64,000 bases of DNA from Synaphobranchus kaupii (lineage: Eukaryota > Chordata > Actinopteri > Anguilliformes > Synaphobranchidae): assembly GCA_029718625.1 (NCBI GenBank), contig CM056385.1, positions 26,422,273 through 26,486,272 of the forward strand, given 5' to 3'. Each line of letters opens with the position of its first letter. Within the stretch, counting starts at the first letter, position 1. Under the pieces are notes generated by a model. The model had not been told where the DNA came from, did not search any database, and was given only the letters and a program-made list of their open reading frames with translations. Shown here one piece after another: positions 39,669-61,440 of this stretch. Made by a program: the position numbers and the translations under genes.

Positions 39669-40750
39669 GGCTCCTCGCGGCAGGCGGAGAGCGACGAAGA
39701 CGCACGCCCATCGCCCCCGACATCAAAAGGGAAAAGCTGACTAAAGGCGGCAATGAAAGGCCACTAAGAATTTATTTTAATGGTTTATGTGTGCAGTGTA
39801 GAAAATATTAATGTGCTCAGAACTGTCAGACTGCTTGTAGCTTGCAGCAAGGGGAGAACAGAAAGAGACACCAGCAGTGCTAAAGCAGGACTATGCTCTG
39901 CCCGAGTGACTTTCTCTGTAAGACCTTCGGTGAATCTGTTTTTATTTTTTGGTTTTTCTAACCTCACCGCTCTGCTTCAGTCCCCCAGTCAGTCCCCCGG
40001 GGGGGGGGGGGGGGGGGGGGGGGTCTATGCTGAGCACATCTCTTCCCAGAACTATGCAACAAAACTGTGGGATAACCCCAATCCCCAAATACCTCTAAGG
40101 ACAGAGACTTTTGGGTCACTTTCCAGAATTCCACAGGAGTGGACGAAAGACAGTGTCGTGTCACTCCAGAATCATTGCCTTATCAAATTTTGAATATGAT
40201 TTTCTACAAAGTACAGATGTGCAGCATATACAAAGGTATACACACAATCAGTACATCATCCTCCTCAGAATTGTGTCTTGCCTTGCTGCATGGTCTCATT
40301 GGTTAGAAATGGATACCTATTTGTGAAATTTGACTACTTTGCAAAAGAGAGCATGCGATTGGCTAATGCTCCTGGGATTGAACCACTTGACCAATCAGTG
40401 AAGACAGCCTTTCGTTAGTGATGAGTAAGAATACAGGCATTCAGGTGTCATAATTAGGAAACAATGGGCTTTTTCTTTCTGGACCAACACTGTGATCCTT
40501 AATTCATATGGATGGATCACCCAATCCATGGAGTCCACAGAGTCAGCCAATCCACATCCAATAAAGATCAGTGAATCTCACCTCAAAACAATCTCTGTGA
40601 GACCAGTTCTTCAAACAATTGATAATGCCCTTGATGAGAAACCCATGAGATCCCCATCAACAGAGAGGATCAACTGGAATTGTCTTTCTCTCTTACACTC
40701 ACAGATACATACACACATTTTTGACATGATTGGCATTTTAATTAAATAAA
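39669..40750 (+). other. Probable arhgap 3' UTR
   Basis: Follows the stop directly; no other frame of note. A poly(G) run of about 23 bases lies at 40001-40023. The first good AATAAA in sense is at 40745-40750. Confidence 0.45.
40745..40750 (+). terminator. Candidate polyadenylation signal for arhgap
   Basis: AATAAA in an AT-rich context 1.08 kb after the stop. No transcript data to confirm. Confidence 0.35.
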
Positions 40751-41014
40751 ATAACCAAAGAAAGTATTTTTCCGAAACTGTCCTCTGTCACACATTTATT
40801 TAGCAGATTTTACCTTTCTCCTTTCCCTTTCACACATACACACAGTATTTGTGTTCATCTTTTTCTGTAGTTCTGAAATAATCATCACTTCCAAACCTCG
40901 GCTTCAGAGGAAAGCGAATGAGGAAAAAAAAAAAAGAAGCTGGATAAGGTTTCTTCCCTCAAGTGTCCACCAGGGGGAGTGTTGGGATTGTGGACACTTC
41001 AGGGAACATAACAC

Positions 41015-41095
41015 AACACACGCACGCATGCACGCACACACGCACACACACACACACGCACACACACACACACGCACACGCACACACACACAGGC
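41015..41095. repeat. CA/CG-rich microsatellite
   Basis: ACGCACGCATGC and CACACA units. Confidence 0.95.
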
Positions 41096-42180
41096 AAATA
41101 GGCATGCATCCACGTATGTATAAGCAGGCAGTACAGAGATATGTTATGGGAAATACACAGTTGGGCTGTATTGCCAACATACTTGACACAGTGTTTGTCC
41201 AGTTCTTGCTGTTATAGGATGAAGGATAAGATGACCTCTGGGCAAAGGTCAAAGGGGTGGGTAGAGTGAGGCTCATTAAGTGGCAGCGCACTCCTCAGGT
41301 CCTTCAGTGAGGTAAATGCTGTCTGACTGCCTTTGGACAGGTCATGTGACGGGAAGTGTGGAATTCTCTGAAAAACATTCTGGAGTTCACCCACCTGCTC
41401 TCTCATGCAGACAAATTAAAACAATCTACCTCCCCCTCTCCGATACACATGCCATTCTCTCACACACAGACATGTTTAAAACACACCCTAGCCCCTCCCA
41501 AACACACCATTTTCTTTCTCAGAGAGATATTTAAAACAAGATCACCTTCTCTCTCCCAAATGCATGTCACTTTTTTTTAACAGAGACACACTCCTTTAAG
41601 ACGACTGAAATGTTTTAAAAAGGGCACAATGCAGGCAGTCAGTTTGCTTTAAATGAGAACAATCTTGGGGAGATTTGCACAGTAAATTAGTGAGTTCAAG
41701 ACTAAGATGTGAATCAGTGAAATTGTGATCCCGACACTATAGCAACACATAATTAGTGAGCTTAAAGACCACGAGAACAGTGAAGTAGTGATCTTAATGT
41801 CTAAGACAGAAATTAACTTGCGACCTCAAAGACATAGAAAACATGGTTCAAGTTTTGTTTGTAGCTGGAATGAAGTGGCTCTTAAATAGCAGGGGTGTGC
41901 ACTTACATTATTTATATTTTACTGTGAAAGCTGCAGTCCAAGAGGAAGTTAATGTTGAACAGAAATGACCCACAACCTCCACCCAAGACAGACACACACA
42001 CGCAAACACACACACACACACACACATACACAAACAAAAACACATATGTGCAAACACAGGCAGAATATCACAACTCAATATACACGTACTTCAGTGTCAA
42101 AATTTGGAACCAGAAAGTACAAAAATAAAAGATGTAAAGATAAACACTTGATGAAGGAGGAACAATAGTGCAGTATGAGG
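41096..42180. other. Intergenic, nothing recognised
   Basis: Short CA patch near 41993-42025; otherwise no gene or element. Confidence 0.4.
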
Positions 42181-42234
<54 letters not shown>

Positions 42235-42252
42235 TGCATGCACTCACACGCA

Positions 42253-42351
<99 letters not shown>

Positions 42352-42412
42352 GCACGCACACATGCACGTACACATACACGTACACACACACATACGCACA
42401 CACGCACACATT
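42181..42412. repeat. (CA)n microsatellite, long and compound
   Basis: Two pure CA blocks (42182-42231 and 42259-42349) around CGCATGCATGCA, with a degenerate tail. Confidence 0.98.
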
Positions 42413-43989
42413 TCCAGTTTCCCTCACACACAGACATTGTCTGACACTCCAGCAGTCTCTTAAGGCATGATGGATGAATGTAAGGTTGAACGGTTTTGCA
42501 GGTAACAGTTCTGAAAATAAAAGCCCACCTCCAAGTACCCCCCCCCCCCTGCCCTGCCGAACCTGAAAACACAGCTTACTGATTCAGTTCAATCCAAGTC
42601 CATGTCAGCCACAGAGTTCTGCCATCTAATGGAAGGTAGAGATTCCGAATCCTTTTCGGAGCTTTGAGGGACATTCCGGAGGGTGCAGACTTCTGTGTTC
42701 ATGTGTTCCGGCAGTGCTTTGGTCTTCCTCTCCCCTGTGTTTCAGGAATTTAGGTGAACGCGGAATGCACAGGAGAGGGACTGCAACAATCATTGGAAGC
42801 ATGACACAACTAGACAAGAAAAGCATCATACATGTCGCAAGATTTTTCACTATTTTTTACAATTCACGCAAAAAATTTTAACTGGAAAATGCATGCTATG
42901 ACAGGTCTAGGAAAAGTGGGAAAGACTACTGAGCTGAGTGCAGTTTACATCCGCTGAGTTAAGTCACATCCGCAGATACATCTGATCTCAGACCAGTTGA
43001 ACGCAGCTCTTTTCTGACCTAACATTTGCAGACACAGCTGGAAGGGATTCTGATCACAGATACACAGCCAGGTGATCACACAGCTTGCTAATTTGACACC
43101 CCATGCAAATATTTTCAGAGAAAAACCAACAGGCTTTGCATTTAGCTTACACCAGGAGAGATCGCTAGTGCCACTGGTACAAATCCTGCACTGACCAGTT
43201 AAAACACCAAGATGGAGAGAGCAGTTTGTACACCTGCAAGCAGTTGCATGGGACCTCTCTGAGGGGTGGTGCTCTTTTGGGGGTGATTAACAGTCAATTC
43301 TTTACTTTTATACAGTACTTTCATTATCTTCCCTCACTTAGTATTAAGTATAATATTGGAATGACTGAAAAGTAAACAGCGACAACAACATTCACAAAGT
43401 CTTCAGAACGTTTTTTTTCTTCTATTTGCTTTGAAGTTAATATGATTTTGAAAATCATAAACTTTCTTGCAGTATATACTGACAATCAGTACCTCTGAAG
43501 GAACAGATTTTTTCATAGAGAACAATTTTTTCTTTGTAAAATTAATTGATATGTACTCGTGTACAATACATGTACCTCAACACTATGGTCGGCTGACAGT
43601 GTTTCTGCTAAGGAGCAAGCACAAATAGACACCTATATTATCATTTTTTAAAAAGAAACCCACTCAGTAAGGCCCAAATAAAAGACCAGTGTATCGTATT
43701 AACACCGTTATTTTGTTTCTTTGTTCAACAGCAGAAACTTTTGGAGGGAGGGATGAGTAATCACTGTGCGTAAGAAGACGAATAAGACACACATCTAACA
43801 GCTTATCTGGGGCTTATTAAAAGGCATCTCTTAATATGGATAATCTTTTTCCGATGTTTTCTAGTCAGAGTGGCTAGAGTTGTTTCGACTCACAAGAAAG
43901 AAACAGGCAGAAAACTGAGGCCAATTTGGGCAGAGTGCCAAATGTGATTAAAATAAACAGGAAGTGCAGCAGGACCACTCTGCCGCTTT
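42413..43989. other. Intergenic between converging genes, nothing recognised
   Basis: No exon or element found. A sense signal for mapk9 polyadenylation was not identified. Confidence 0.4.
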
Positions 43990-44775
43990 ACTGCAGCCAG
44001 TTGTTCTGGCCACTGTAGAGGCCCACTGTAGAGGCATACTGTAGAGGCCCACTGCAGAGGCATACTGTAGAGGCTTACTGTAGAGACTTCCTGTAGAGAC
44101 GTCCAGTAGAGGGCGACTGTAGAGGCCTACTGTAGAGGCTTACTGTAGAGGCATACTGTAGAGACTTCCTGTAGAGGCTTCCTGTAGAGGCTTACTGTAG
44201 AGGGCCATTGTATAGGCCTACTGTAGAGGCTTACTGTAGAGGCATACTGTAGAGGCCTACCGTAGAGGCCCACTGTAGAGGCCTACTGTTGAGGCCCACT
44301 GTAGATACCTACTGTAGAGGCTTGCTGTAGATGCCCATAGTAGAGGGCCACTGTAGAGACCTACTGTAGAGGCCCATAGTAGAGGGCCACTGTAGAGACC
44401 TACTGTAGAGGCATACTGTAGAGGTCTAATGTAGAGACCTACTATAGAGGCCCACTGTAGAGGCATACTGTAGGCTTGCTGTAGATGGCCACAGTAGAGG
44501 CATATTGTAGAGGCCTACTGTAGAGGTCTAATGTAGAGACCTACTGTAGAGGCCCATAGTAGAGGGCCACTGTAGAGACCTACTGGAGAGGTCTAATGTA
44601 GAGACATACTGTAGAGGTCTAATGTAGAGACCTACTGTAGAGGCATACTGTAGAGGTCTAATGTAGAGACCTACTGTGGATGCCCACAGTAGAGGCATAT
44701 TGTAGAGGCCTACTGTAGAGGACTAATGTAGAGCCCATAGTAGAGGGCCGCTGTAGAGGCCCACAGTAGAGGGAG
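43990..44775. repeat. 12-bp minisatellite array
   Basis: About 65 units of the form CTACTGTAGAGG with changes at a few positions (GCC/GCA/GTC starts, occasional GGCC insertions). CTGTAG/CTACAG makes each unit partly palindromic. The minus translation repeats as GLYSGPLLWAST. The array lies 0.6-1.4 kb downstream of the mapk9 stop and may fall in its 3' UTR. Confidence 0.96.
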
Positions 44776-45401
44776 TTCTCTGTAATATCTTGTTTGGTAA
44801 TAGACCATGCTGTCGTGAACCGTCACTGGGGCGTTACTGTAGAGCAGTAAAGCGACCGCTTTGGGTGACGCAGTAAACGGGGTGAAGCGAAACAATGTGC
44901 AGGGAGGGGTCACCCTGTCGGCTACACCCTCCAACAGCCGAAACTAAGGGCCTAATCACTGCTGGCCATATGCAGAAGGCCACAGTCAACCTGACCCAGA
45001 ACCTTCTCTGTGTCTACGGCAACACAAATCTGCGCCCTCTTGGGAGGGCCTCCACCAATCAGCCAAAAGAGCTTTAAATGCACCATGATAAAAAGGAGGA
45101 GTTCTTGGTTGGGTTATTTTTCTGTGGTGAGTGCAGAGTGGTAAACTCAGCAATCCTGCTCTTCCTCAATGCTCCTCTTCCTCAGTCCCTCCCTCTCACA
45201 CACAGTACAGAAAACATAAACACATGTAAAAACAGAACAGACTTGTGTCAAATGGGGGTGCAAAAAATAGGAAGCTGCTTATTTAGCTTGGGGCCTGAGG
45301 ACCTTGTTCACGGGTGGTGACTGCCAGGAACAGACAGATGAGTGGAGGAAGAGAGAAATAAAGAGTGAGAGAGTTTGTGATGTGAATACAGGGTGGGGCT
45401 T
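44776..45401 (-). other. Probable proximal mapk9 3' UTR
   Basis: Directly follows the mapk9 stop in the minus direction. No other gene seen. Confidence 0.4.
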
Positions 45402-54302
<8,901 letters not shown>

Positions 54303-54589
54303 CTGGAAGGAGAGAGCATGGCGCTGCCCAGTTAGCGCTCTAAGGGGTCGAAAGGTTTGCGTGTACAAAATCACATGTAAAACTTACAAATAATTGTCTG
54401 AGGTGATCAACTAACGCGCATGCAAAATAACACCACTTATTTAGGATCTTAGTAAATTGCCCCCTAAGACAGGGGCTCCCAAACTATCATCTCAAGGCCC
54501 CTCAATATTTTCTGAGGACTCTGCACTGTTGCCGAGAACAGCCCTTTTTTAGGGTGACAGAATAGCATAATTGTTAGGGAACTGGGCTT
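54303..54589 (-). other. mapk9 5' intron, start
   Basis: No further coding exon; upstream noncoding exons were not recognised. Confidence 0.4.
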
Positions 54590-54840
54590 CAGTATATATT
54601 GGGATGGCAGGTATGCCATCCGCCAAGTTACGGCTTGGCGGGGCATGCCCCATACCTATACAGCACCGAGAGTTTGGCACTTTTCAGGGTTTCCTACAGA
54701 AGTAACCACAATTACCATAGACTCTCTGTCCTTAAAAACATTAACTTCTGTATGTTCTGACCTCATGTAACCACACAGTATTCAGATACAACTTCACACA
54801 TCCACACAATAAAGCCCCAAACTTGGGTTATTTTGCCGTT
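54590..54840 (-). repeat. Dispersed repeat R, inverted copy
   Basis: Reverse complement of 62550-62800: both have GGGGCATGCCCC, TTTCAGGGTTTCCTACAG and AATAAAGCCCCAAACTTGGG in matching order. Confidence 0.88.
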
Positions 54841-55032
54841 TTTCCTCCTTCTTCTTCTTCCTATTTTTCATGCCAAACTGCCTGCCTCTGTCGCGATGTT
54901 ATCCAATGGGGAGAATTATTCTTTGAGGGTATGGTCCGTATACCTGCTCATCAAGCTTATCGCCCAATAATAACGTTTCATACTAATGTTTTTTAATGTC
55001 AATATAGCTAATGGCTTCACTCTTTCCAAGAA

Positions 55033-55105
55033 GCTACTGTGGCCTAATGGTCAGAGTTGCTGTCTCTAACACAGTGGATTGTGGGTTCGAGCCCAGCAGG
55101 GCACA
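55033..55105 (+). repeat. tRNA-derived SINE head with good A and B boxes
   Basis: TGGCCTAATGGTCAGA (A box) and GGGTTCGAGCCC (B box, 55083-55094) are 28 bases apart, as in a tRNA. TGTGGGTTCGAGCCCAGCA forms a T-arm-like stem. The acceptor stem is not paired, so it is a SINE relic and not a tRNA gene. Confidence 0.6.
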
Positions 55106-55129
55106 TGTTTATTTTCCACAAAAACAATG

Positions 55130-55510
55130 TGCAACTGTTAAGTGCTGTTACAGTCAGAAAACGTTTGATCGAAGCTAAGCTATCAGCAAGAAGCCCCCGT
55201 AAAGCACCACTGTTGAAAAAACGGCATGTGCAGAATCGGTTAAAATTTGCCAAGGAACCCATCGATTGGCCCAAAGAGAAATGGCATTCTGTGGACTGAT
55301 GAGAGTAAAATTGTTATTTTCGGGTCTAGTGATCGTCGACAGTACGTCAGACGACCCCCGGGTACTGAATTCAAGCCACAGTACACTGTGAAGACAGTGA
55401 AGCATGGTGGCGCAAAAATCATGGTATGGGGATGTTTTTCATACTACGGTGTTGGGCCTATTTATCGTATACCAGGGATCATGGATCAGTTTGAATACAT
55501 CAAAATACTT
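55130..55510 (+). pseudogene. Tc1 transposase relic with stop/frameshift
   Basis: TVRKRLIEAKLSARSPRKAP, then RLKFAKEPIDWPKEKWHSVD, then in another frame TDESKIVIFGSSDRRQYVRR and HGGAKIMVWGCFSYYGVGPI. This is the Tc1 HTH-linker and first catalytic region (WTDE, MVWGCFS). The frame breaks near 55297, and the last catalytic part is absent. Confidence 0.88.
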
Positions 55511-55805
55511 TTGTTTATGAAGAAACACAGGGCCACGTTTCATTAAATAATTTAGGAAAGTTTGGATAGCATTGCTTTGGAATAGAGCTAGTTTATTTAG
55601 TGTGAGCTACGATAGGCAATATTGTTAGTTGTAACTTGGCCACATTTTGATATCAATACTTTTAAAGGCAGGCCTAGTTTTGCAAGTTGGAATTAAGGAC
55701 TTATAGACAGCGCTCTGTAGGCTATGCGTGAGTAACTTGGCTTTTTTTTACGTCGGAGATGTTTTTGTTCAGATGACTATATACAGTATGACTTGCTTCA
55801 ACATA

Positions 55806-56364
55806 CAGACGGGTGACAAATTAAAGGAAAAACCAACATGACGTGTCTTAGTAAGGTGTTGGGCCACCACAAACTGCCAGAACAGCTTCAATGCACCTTG
55901 GAATAGATTCTATTCTCTGGAACTGTACTGGAGGGATGGAACACCATTCTTACAAAAGATATTCCCTCATTTGGTGTTTTGATGATGGTGGTGGAGAGGG
56001 CTGTCGGTCCACATCGGTCCAAAATCTCCCATAGGTGCTCAATTGGGTTGAGATCTGGTGACAGCGAAGGCCATAGCAGATGATTCACATAATTTTCATA
56101 CTCATCAAACCATTCAGTGACCCCTTGTGCCCTGTGGATGGGGGCATTGTCATTCTGGAAGAGACCACTCCCATCAGGATAGAAATGTTTCATCATAGGA
56201 TAAAGGTGATCACTCTTTTATAACTTCATATTGATTTGCAGTGACCCTTCCCTCAAAAGGGGCAAGTGGATCCAAACCATGCCAGGAGAATGCCCCCCAC
56301 AGCATAACGGAGCCACCAGACCCCCTCACTGTAGGGGTTTTTCCTTTAATTTGTCACCCGTCTG
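55806..56364. mobile_element. Deleted Tc1/mariner element with 29-bp inverted ends
   Basis: CAGACGGGTGACAAATTAAA at 55806 and its complement ending at 56364, flanked by TA (55804-55805 and 56365-56366). The body keeps only the C-terminal part of a transposase on the minus strand. Confidence 0.92.
55888..56196 (-). pseudogene. C-terminal Tc1/mariner transposase fragment
   Basis: HFYPDGSGLFQNDNAPIHRA, then LLWPSLSPDLNPIEHLWEIL: the NDNAPIH and SPDLNPIEHLW blocks carry the second and third catalytic acidic positions. The N-terminal half is missing and the end is frameshifted. Confidence 0.9.
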
Positions 56365-56379
56365 TATATCCAGCTGTAT

Positions 56380-56460
56380 AAGTGGATACTATGCAAAAGC
56401 TGTGCAAGTTGCTCTGGATAAGAGTGTCTGCTTAATGCCTGTAATATAATATAAAGTACC
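56380..56460 (+). mobile_element. L2-type LINE 3' tail fragment
   Basis: TTGCTCTGGATAAGAGTGTC then TGCTTAATGCCTGTAATATA, the usual conserved fish L2/SINE tail in inverse orientation to the one at 29050. Abuts the mariner element. Confidence 0.65.
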
Positions 56461-58139
56461 CTTGCAAAATGGTGTATTTAGATGCCTTAATTTAGTGGCT
56501 ATTAAGCTACACAGCAAAATGCACTCTTTAGAAAATGTCAAAGTGTAAATCTATTTCAATTTTTTCTGAGGACCCCCACCTACAGAACCCCTGCACTGAG
56601 GGACTCTGCACCCCAAAAAGAGTGGCAGCAGTGCAGAGCAGGGGTCAGTAAACTGGACCCCCAGGACAAAACACAGGTTTAATTAAACCTGGAGGTTCGA
56701 CCACAGGACCATACATCTCTGCTAGAACTGGGACATGATTAGGACCAGCTGTCCCAATTTTAAGGGCGCATCCTGTGGCCTAAACTCAAGGTTTACACCC
56801 CTGTCCTGGGTGACCCCTGCGGATGAATACCAGACAAAACAATATTTCACCCACGAGCGTAAACACTGACGATAAAACACAGAATGAGCTACAGAAAGAA
56901 GAGACGATAGAGACAGAGCGACAGAGCCATCCATTATTACAAAGAGGATTCTCTGTAGGCAGCTTGGAGGTTGAGAGTGGAAACAGTCCCTCAGCATTTA
57001 GCATGCGCACTGTGCTGACAGACCGTGCCTTTCCTGGCTTTGAGTGAAGGGGCGCGCGCCCAATGTTCACTCTGGTGTCGCGGGGGTCCCTGTGGGGCTG
57101 TCTTCGACCCTCAGACTCACGCTGGCTGTGGGTTTCGGCAGGAGAAGACGGATGGCAACAGTGATAAATGCCCCCGACCCCCATCCCCACGTCCCTTCCC
57201 AAAGTGCTAATTGTGATTCAGTGGGGCTCTGTGGGGCCGGACCCCCCCCCCCCTCAACCCCCACAGGAACAGAGAGCCTCAGCTCTGTACCACTAAATGT
57301 GCTACCTTAATAACCAAAGGACTCATAACTCCCCCTGTGTCCAGACTGTCCACCCTATGAGACTACACAACAGCGTCTGACACAACAGATTTAAAACCTG
57401 TAATACGCACAATTTAGGCTATAAGGCCAAAAGCCAGCTGGGCTACACCAGAAACGGACTCGCAAGCATTCTAAGTTACAGAGCTTCTGCACGAAACAAA
57501 GCTGTCCACAAAACTCATGCATTTTTGATGCGTTTCAGAACATTACGCATTTGGAGACATCTCCTGAAGGATTTGAAGGATACGTCGGGGTACAAACACC
57601 GACGTGGTATTTTAAATTCACAGTTAAATGCTTGCAAATGCGTTAATCCAAATGTGGTAACGTGCCAACGTGTATGCGAGGGGTAGCTGGGAAAATGTGG
57701 CGATTGAATTTCAGCACAGCAGATGCTGACTCACAGCCTGTGCCAGATTGAACATTTCCCCTCCGGAGCACAAATATTTCTAAGTCAGTAGAGAGCAATC
57801 AGTCACTGTGCCCCCCCTCCACACACAAATCTCGTTGTGCTCCACACCAACCTCTCTCTGACCGACCAATCAACAGCCCCGAGCCTGGCTCAGGAAGCAG
57901 AGTGGCTAACTCAAAAATGCGAGTGGACAGAAAGATGAAACATGGGCCCCGGGTGGTGGAGGTGGGGTTTGGATCACACCGCTTACGCAAGAGGCGTTCT
58001 GCATTGCCAGAAGTACGGATGGACAGGTTCACTTAAAAATAAAGGACACACACAGACAGACACGTATGCACGCACACAATTTTGGGGGGGAATTTGGAAA
58101 TCCATCTGTACTGATTTATAGGAATAATAATTGTCTGTG
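56461..58139. other. No gene recognised
   Basis: Mixed DNA upstream of mapk9. It may contain 5' UTR or promoter DNA of that gene, but no splice-linked exon could be assigned. Confidence 0.35.
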
Positions 58140-58480
58140 GGGGAAACTCAATCCAACCTGCCCCACAGGCCCCTGGCGCAGGGAGCGGGCGGGGGCCAAG
58201 CCCTCCCCCCCACTCTGAGAAATGGCGTGAGCCGCTGAAACCGCACCCCGCCGTGACAGCCAGCAAGGAGCCGCTGACGGAGGCACCGTGGTAACCCCCC
58301 CATGATTTGTGGGATCTGCTGACGGGAGAGGCGATAAAGGACCCCTTGTGTTGCCGTGCTGTAAAACACCCGTCCGCTAGCGTGCGCAATCCCAGAGCTG
58401 CCCCAAGGGAGGCAAAGACCTGCGTGCCACTCGCGATGGGCGAATTTGAAAAATACGGCACTCAGGGAAAAGTGTTTGTG
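58140..58480. promoter_or_regulatory. GC-rich block, possible mapk9 promoter
   Basis: GC-rich and CpG-bearing (GCGGGCGGGGGCC at about 58186, an AAATGGCG YY1-like word at 58220). It is about 3.9 kb upstream of the mapk9 start exon in minus sense. Position and composition only. Confidence 0.25.
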
Positions 58481-59093
58481 ACGGACCGTACCCAGCACTT
58501 CTACATTTGTTTTATGTGGGACACTGACAAGCGTGGGTAATTTAATTACCTATCCCTGGGGTTCCTTTCTCTTTCCCTCCACTTCGCTCGCTCTTCAGTC
58601 TCTGCCCTTCCATCTATTCTTCTCACGCTCTCATCCTCTGCGCTTCATCTTGTATTCTATCGTTCCGAAATGCCGCTTGGATCCCCAGCCATTCATTACA
58701 CAGCGCTCCATTACTCCACCGAGTCTTAGACAGGCCTGGGGCCTCTGTGTCAACACCAATTCATCTCTGAGGGAGAAAAGAAAGCGGCCATCTTTCCCCC
58801 GAGCCCAATGTCACGATAAGAAATATAAGGACGAAAAGAAAACACTTGCTGAGAAAGGAGGCTCGCATGTTACGAGGAGACAAAAATCGCCTGGCTAGCG
58901 CAAGAGTAGCTGTTGCAAGGGCAGACTGGCGCGCGGACCTTTGCGCCAGGGTTGATATTTTCGTCGCCGGTTTACTCGCCCTAGGTGGGTGGAAAGGGGG
59001 CTCGTCTGGTATACCCTTTACTACAGGGATAATTAGTTTTGCAGAAAGTATTGCCTATACTATGCAGCATAGCAATTAACATACTTTTTTTTG
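58481..59093. other. No gene recognised
   Basis: Pyrimidine-rich then mixed DNA; frames show no domain. Confidence 0.4.
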
Positions 59094-59290
59094 TAATTTG
59101 GCACCCAATGTGGGGATGAATGTGTCCAATTCCTAGACTAATTTGGAGTATCCAGTTGACTATTTGTAACCGTGTTCATGCGGAATCTCCACTGCCAATT
59201 TGGGAGAGTGTAGACATCCGTGGTTCTCCTCCGAAACACGTGGTATCACCAGCCTGCTTAACCGAATGAGCCTCCCAGCAGCCTAGCGAC
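59094..59290 (-). repeat. Possible SINE-like dispersed repeat
   Basis: TTGGCACCCAATGTGGGGAT, ATCTCCACTGCCAATTTGGG and CTCCTCCGAAACACGTGG resemble a widespread fish repeat. Assigned from general resemblance only. Confidence 0.35.
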
Positions 59291-60040
59291 TTTTTGTCAG
59301 ACATTTTGACTGATCAGTGGTTTGTCCGTTTATTGGCCAATCAGAAATGATCAGTCGCAGAAAGGCAGCCATTGTTAAGATCTCCAACTCTCGCATTTAA
59401 AAATAACGTTAGGCTACCTCCAAATGAAATGTGTAAAAAATTTTAAAAATAAATAAATAACAATTTTTCCCCTGGCTTGTTTGCAAGGTAAAATCAATGG
59501 AACCAACGAACCTGTCAATCCAATTTTTATATACACGCATTGGTAGTTCACATGCAGATCTCAGCTGTTCCTTCATGGTGGACAAGGGGGCTTCATACAA
59601 CTCGTAGAATACTCTTAGAAACCTCCCAACTGATACCGGACTGGTTTTCTGCATCCATGTTACAGGTGCAAGGTTCAAATGAGACTTAAGTCATCTTTTG
59701 TGCCCCCGCACCACTGTCTGCACTGCTCCAAGATATGAAGAAAGTAGGTGGTCTAGTTGCGTGGGCATCCGTTGAAAAACAATGACTTCCTGCACGCTTG
59801 CATGTTTAATGTTAACTTAGGGTCAGGCTTCCAGGCCGTTGCTAAATTAACGGGAAAAACACATCAATACCTTCACAGTGCTAATCAAAGAAATAGGCTA
59901 CACTCTGCAGTATGTGCGGAAACTGCCCCACCAGGGAAACTGCTGGCTCAGCCCATTTCATAATGATATCTGGCGCTGGAAAAGCAAGGGAGCTCAATCC
60001 TTCTCTACAAGCTTTGTAACCAGAAAAAAAAACATGATTC

Positions 60041-61150
60041 ACCTGCTTTGACTCTTCTGTGAGCCGAATAGCTGCTTTGACTCTTATGTGAGCCGAACAG
60101 CTGCTTTGACTCTTATGTGAGCGGAATAGCTGCTTTGACTCTTATGTGAGCGGAATAGCTGCCTTGGCTCTTATGTGAGCTGGATAGCTGCCTTGGCTCT
60201 TATATGAGCCGAATAGCTGCTTTGACTCTTATGTGAGCCGAATAGCTGCCTTGGCTCTTATGTGAGCCGAATAGCTGCTTTGACTCTTATGTGAGCGGAA
60301 TAGCTGCTTTGACTCTTATGTGAGCTGGATAGCTGCCTTGGCTCTTATGTGAGCCAAACAGCTGCTTTGACTCTTATGTGAGCCGGATAGCTGCTTTGAC
60401 TCTTATGTGAGCCGAACAGCTGCTTTGACTCTTATGTGAGCCGAATAGCTGCTTTGACTCTTATGTGAGTGGAATAGCTGCCTTGGCTCTTATGTGAGCT
60501 GGATAGCTGCCTTGGCTCTTATATGAGCCGAATAGCTGCTTTGACTCTTATGTGAGCCGAATAGCTGCCTTGGCTCTTATGTGAGCCGAATAGCTGCTTT
60601 GACTCTTATGTGAGCTGGATAGCTGCCTTGGCTCTTATGTGAGCCAAACAGCTGCTTTGACTCTTATGTGAGCCGGATAGCTGCTTTGACTCTTATGTGA
60701 GCCGGATAGCTGCTTTGACTCTTATGTGAGCGGAATAGCTGCTTTGACTCTTATGTGAGCTGGATAGCTGCCTTGGCTCTTATGTGAGCCAAACAGCTGC
60801 TTTGACTCTTATGTGAGCCGGATAGCTGCTTTGACTCTTATGTGAGCCGGATAGCTGCTTTGACTCTTATGTGAGCGGAATAGCTGCTTTGACTCTTATG
60901 TGAGCCGGATAGCTGCTTTGACTCTTATGTGAGCCGGATAGCTGCCTTGGCTCTTATGTGAGCTGAATAGCTGCTTTGACTCTTATGTGAGCCGGATTGC
61001 TGCTTTGCCTCTTGTGTGAGCTGAATAGCTGCTTTGCCTCTTGTGTGAGCCGGATAGCTGCTTTGCCTCTTATGTGAGCCGGATTGCTGCTTTGCCTCTT
61101 GTGTGAGCTGAATAGCTGCTTTGCCTCTTGTGTGAGCTGAATAGCTGCCT
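60041..61150. repeat. 29-bp minisatellite, about 38 copies
   Basis: The unit is AGCTGCTTTGACTCTTATGT followed by GAGCCGAAT. Variants alternate CTTTGACT/CCTTGGCT/CTTTGCCT and CCGAA/CCGGA/GCGGA/CTGGA. Variant units recur in the same order (for example a block near 60190-60370 and again near 60520-60650), showing higher-order duplication. Confidence 0.97.
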
Positions 61151-61440
61151 TCCCAGCAGGCTTTCCCAGTTTGAACAAACGGGTCTACACACAAATTCCT
61201 ATAGACACACACACACACACACACACACGTATATCACAAAAGTGAATACACAAAAATCCATGTGTATCTGACATGCAAATTCAGAAACTCCTCTATCACC
61301 CTTGTTTCACCTAGCCTCTCTATTCAGGTTATGTGCCTGACCAGGTTGAAACTGATGTAACATAAGTCCACCTGGGAATGTGCTTTTGTAATAAACCAAT
61401 AGTAATTTACCTTCTTGCTCATGTTTAGTGCAGGTGGAGA

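Noticed and set aside
40968..40980. CTCF-like CCACCAGGGGGAG
   Set aside because: Mismatch at the key C after the G run.
44257..44466. Minus frame with GLYSGPLLWAST repeats
   Set aside because: It is the 12-bp array; unit length is a multiple of three, so the frame stays open without coding.
55033..55105. Possible functional tRNA gene
   Set aside because: A and B boxes are good but the acceptor and anticodon stems do not pair, and it continues into repeat DNA.
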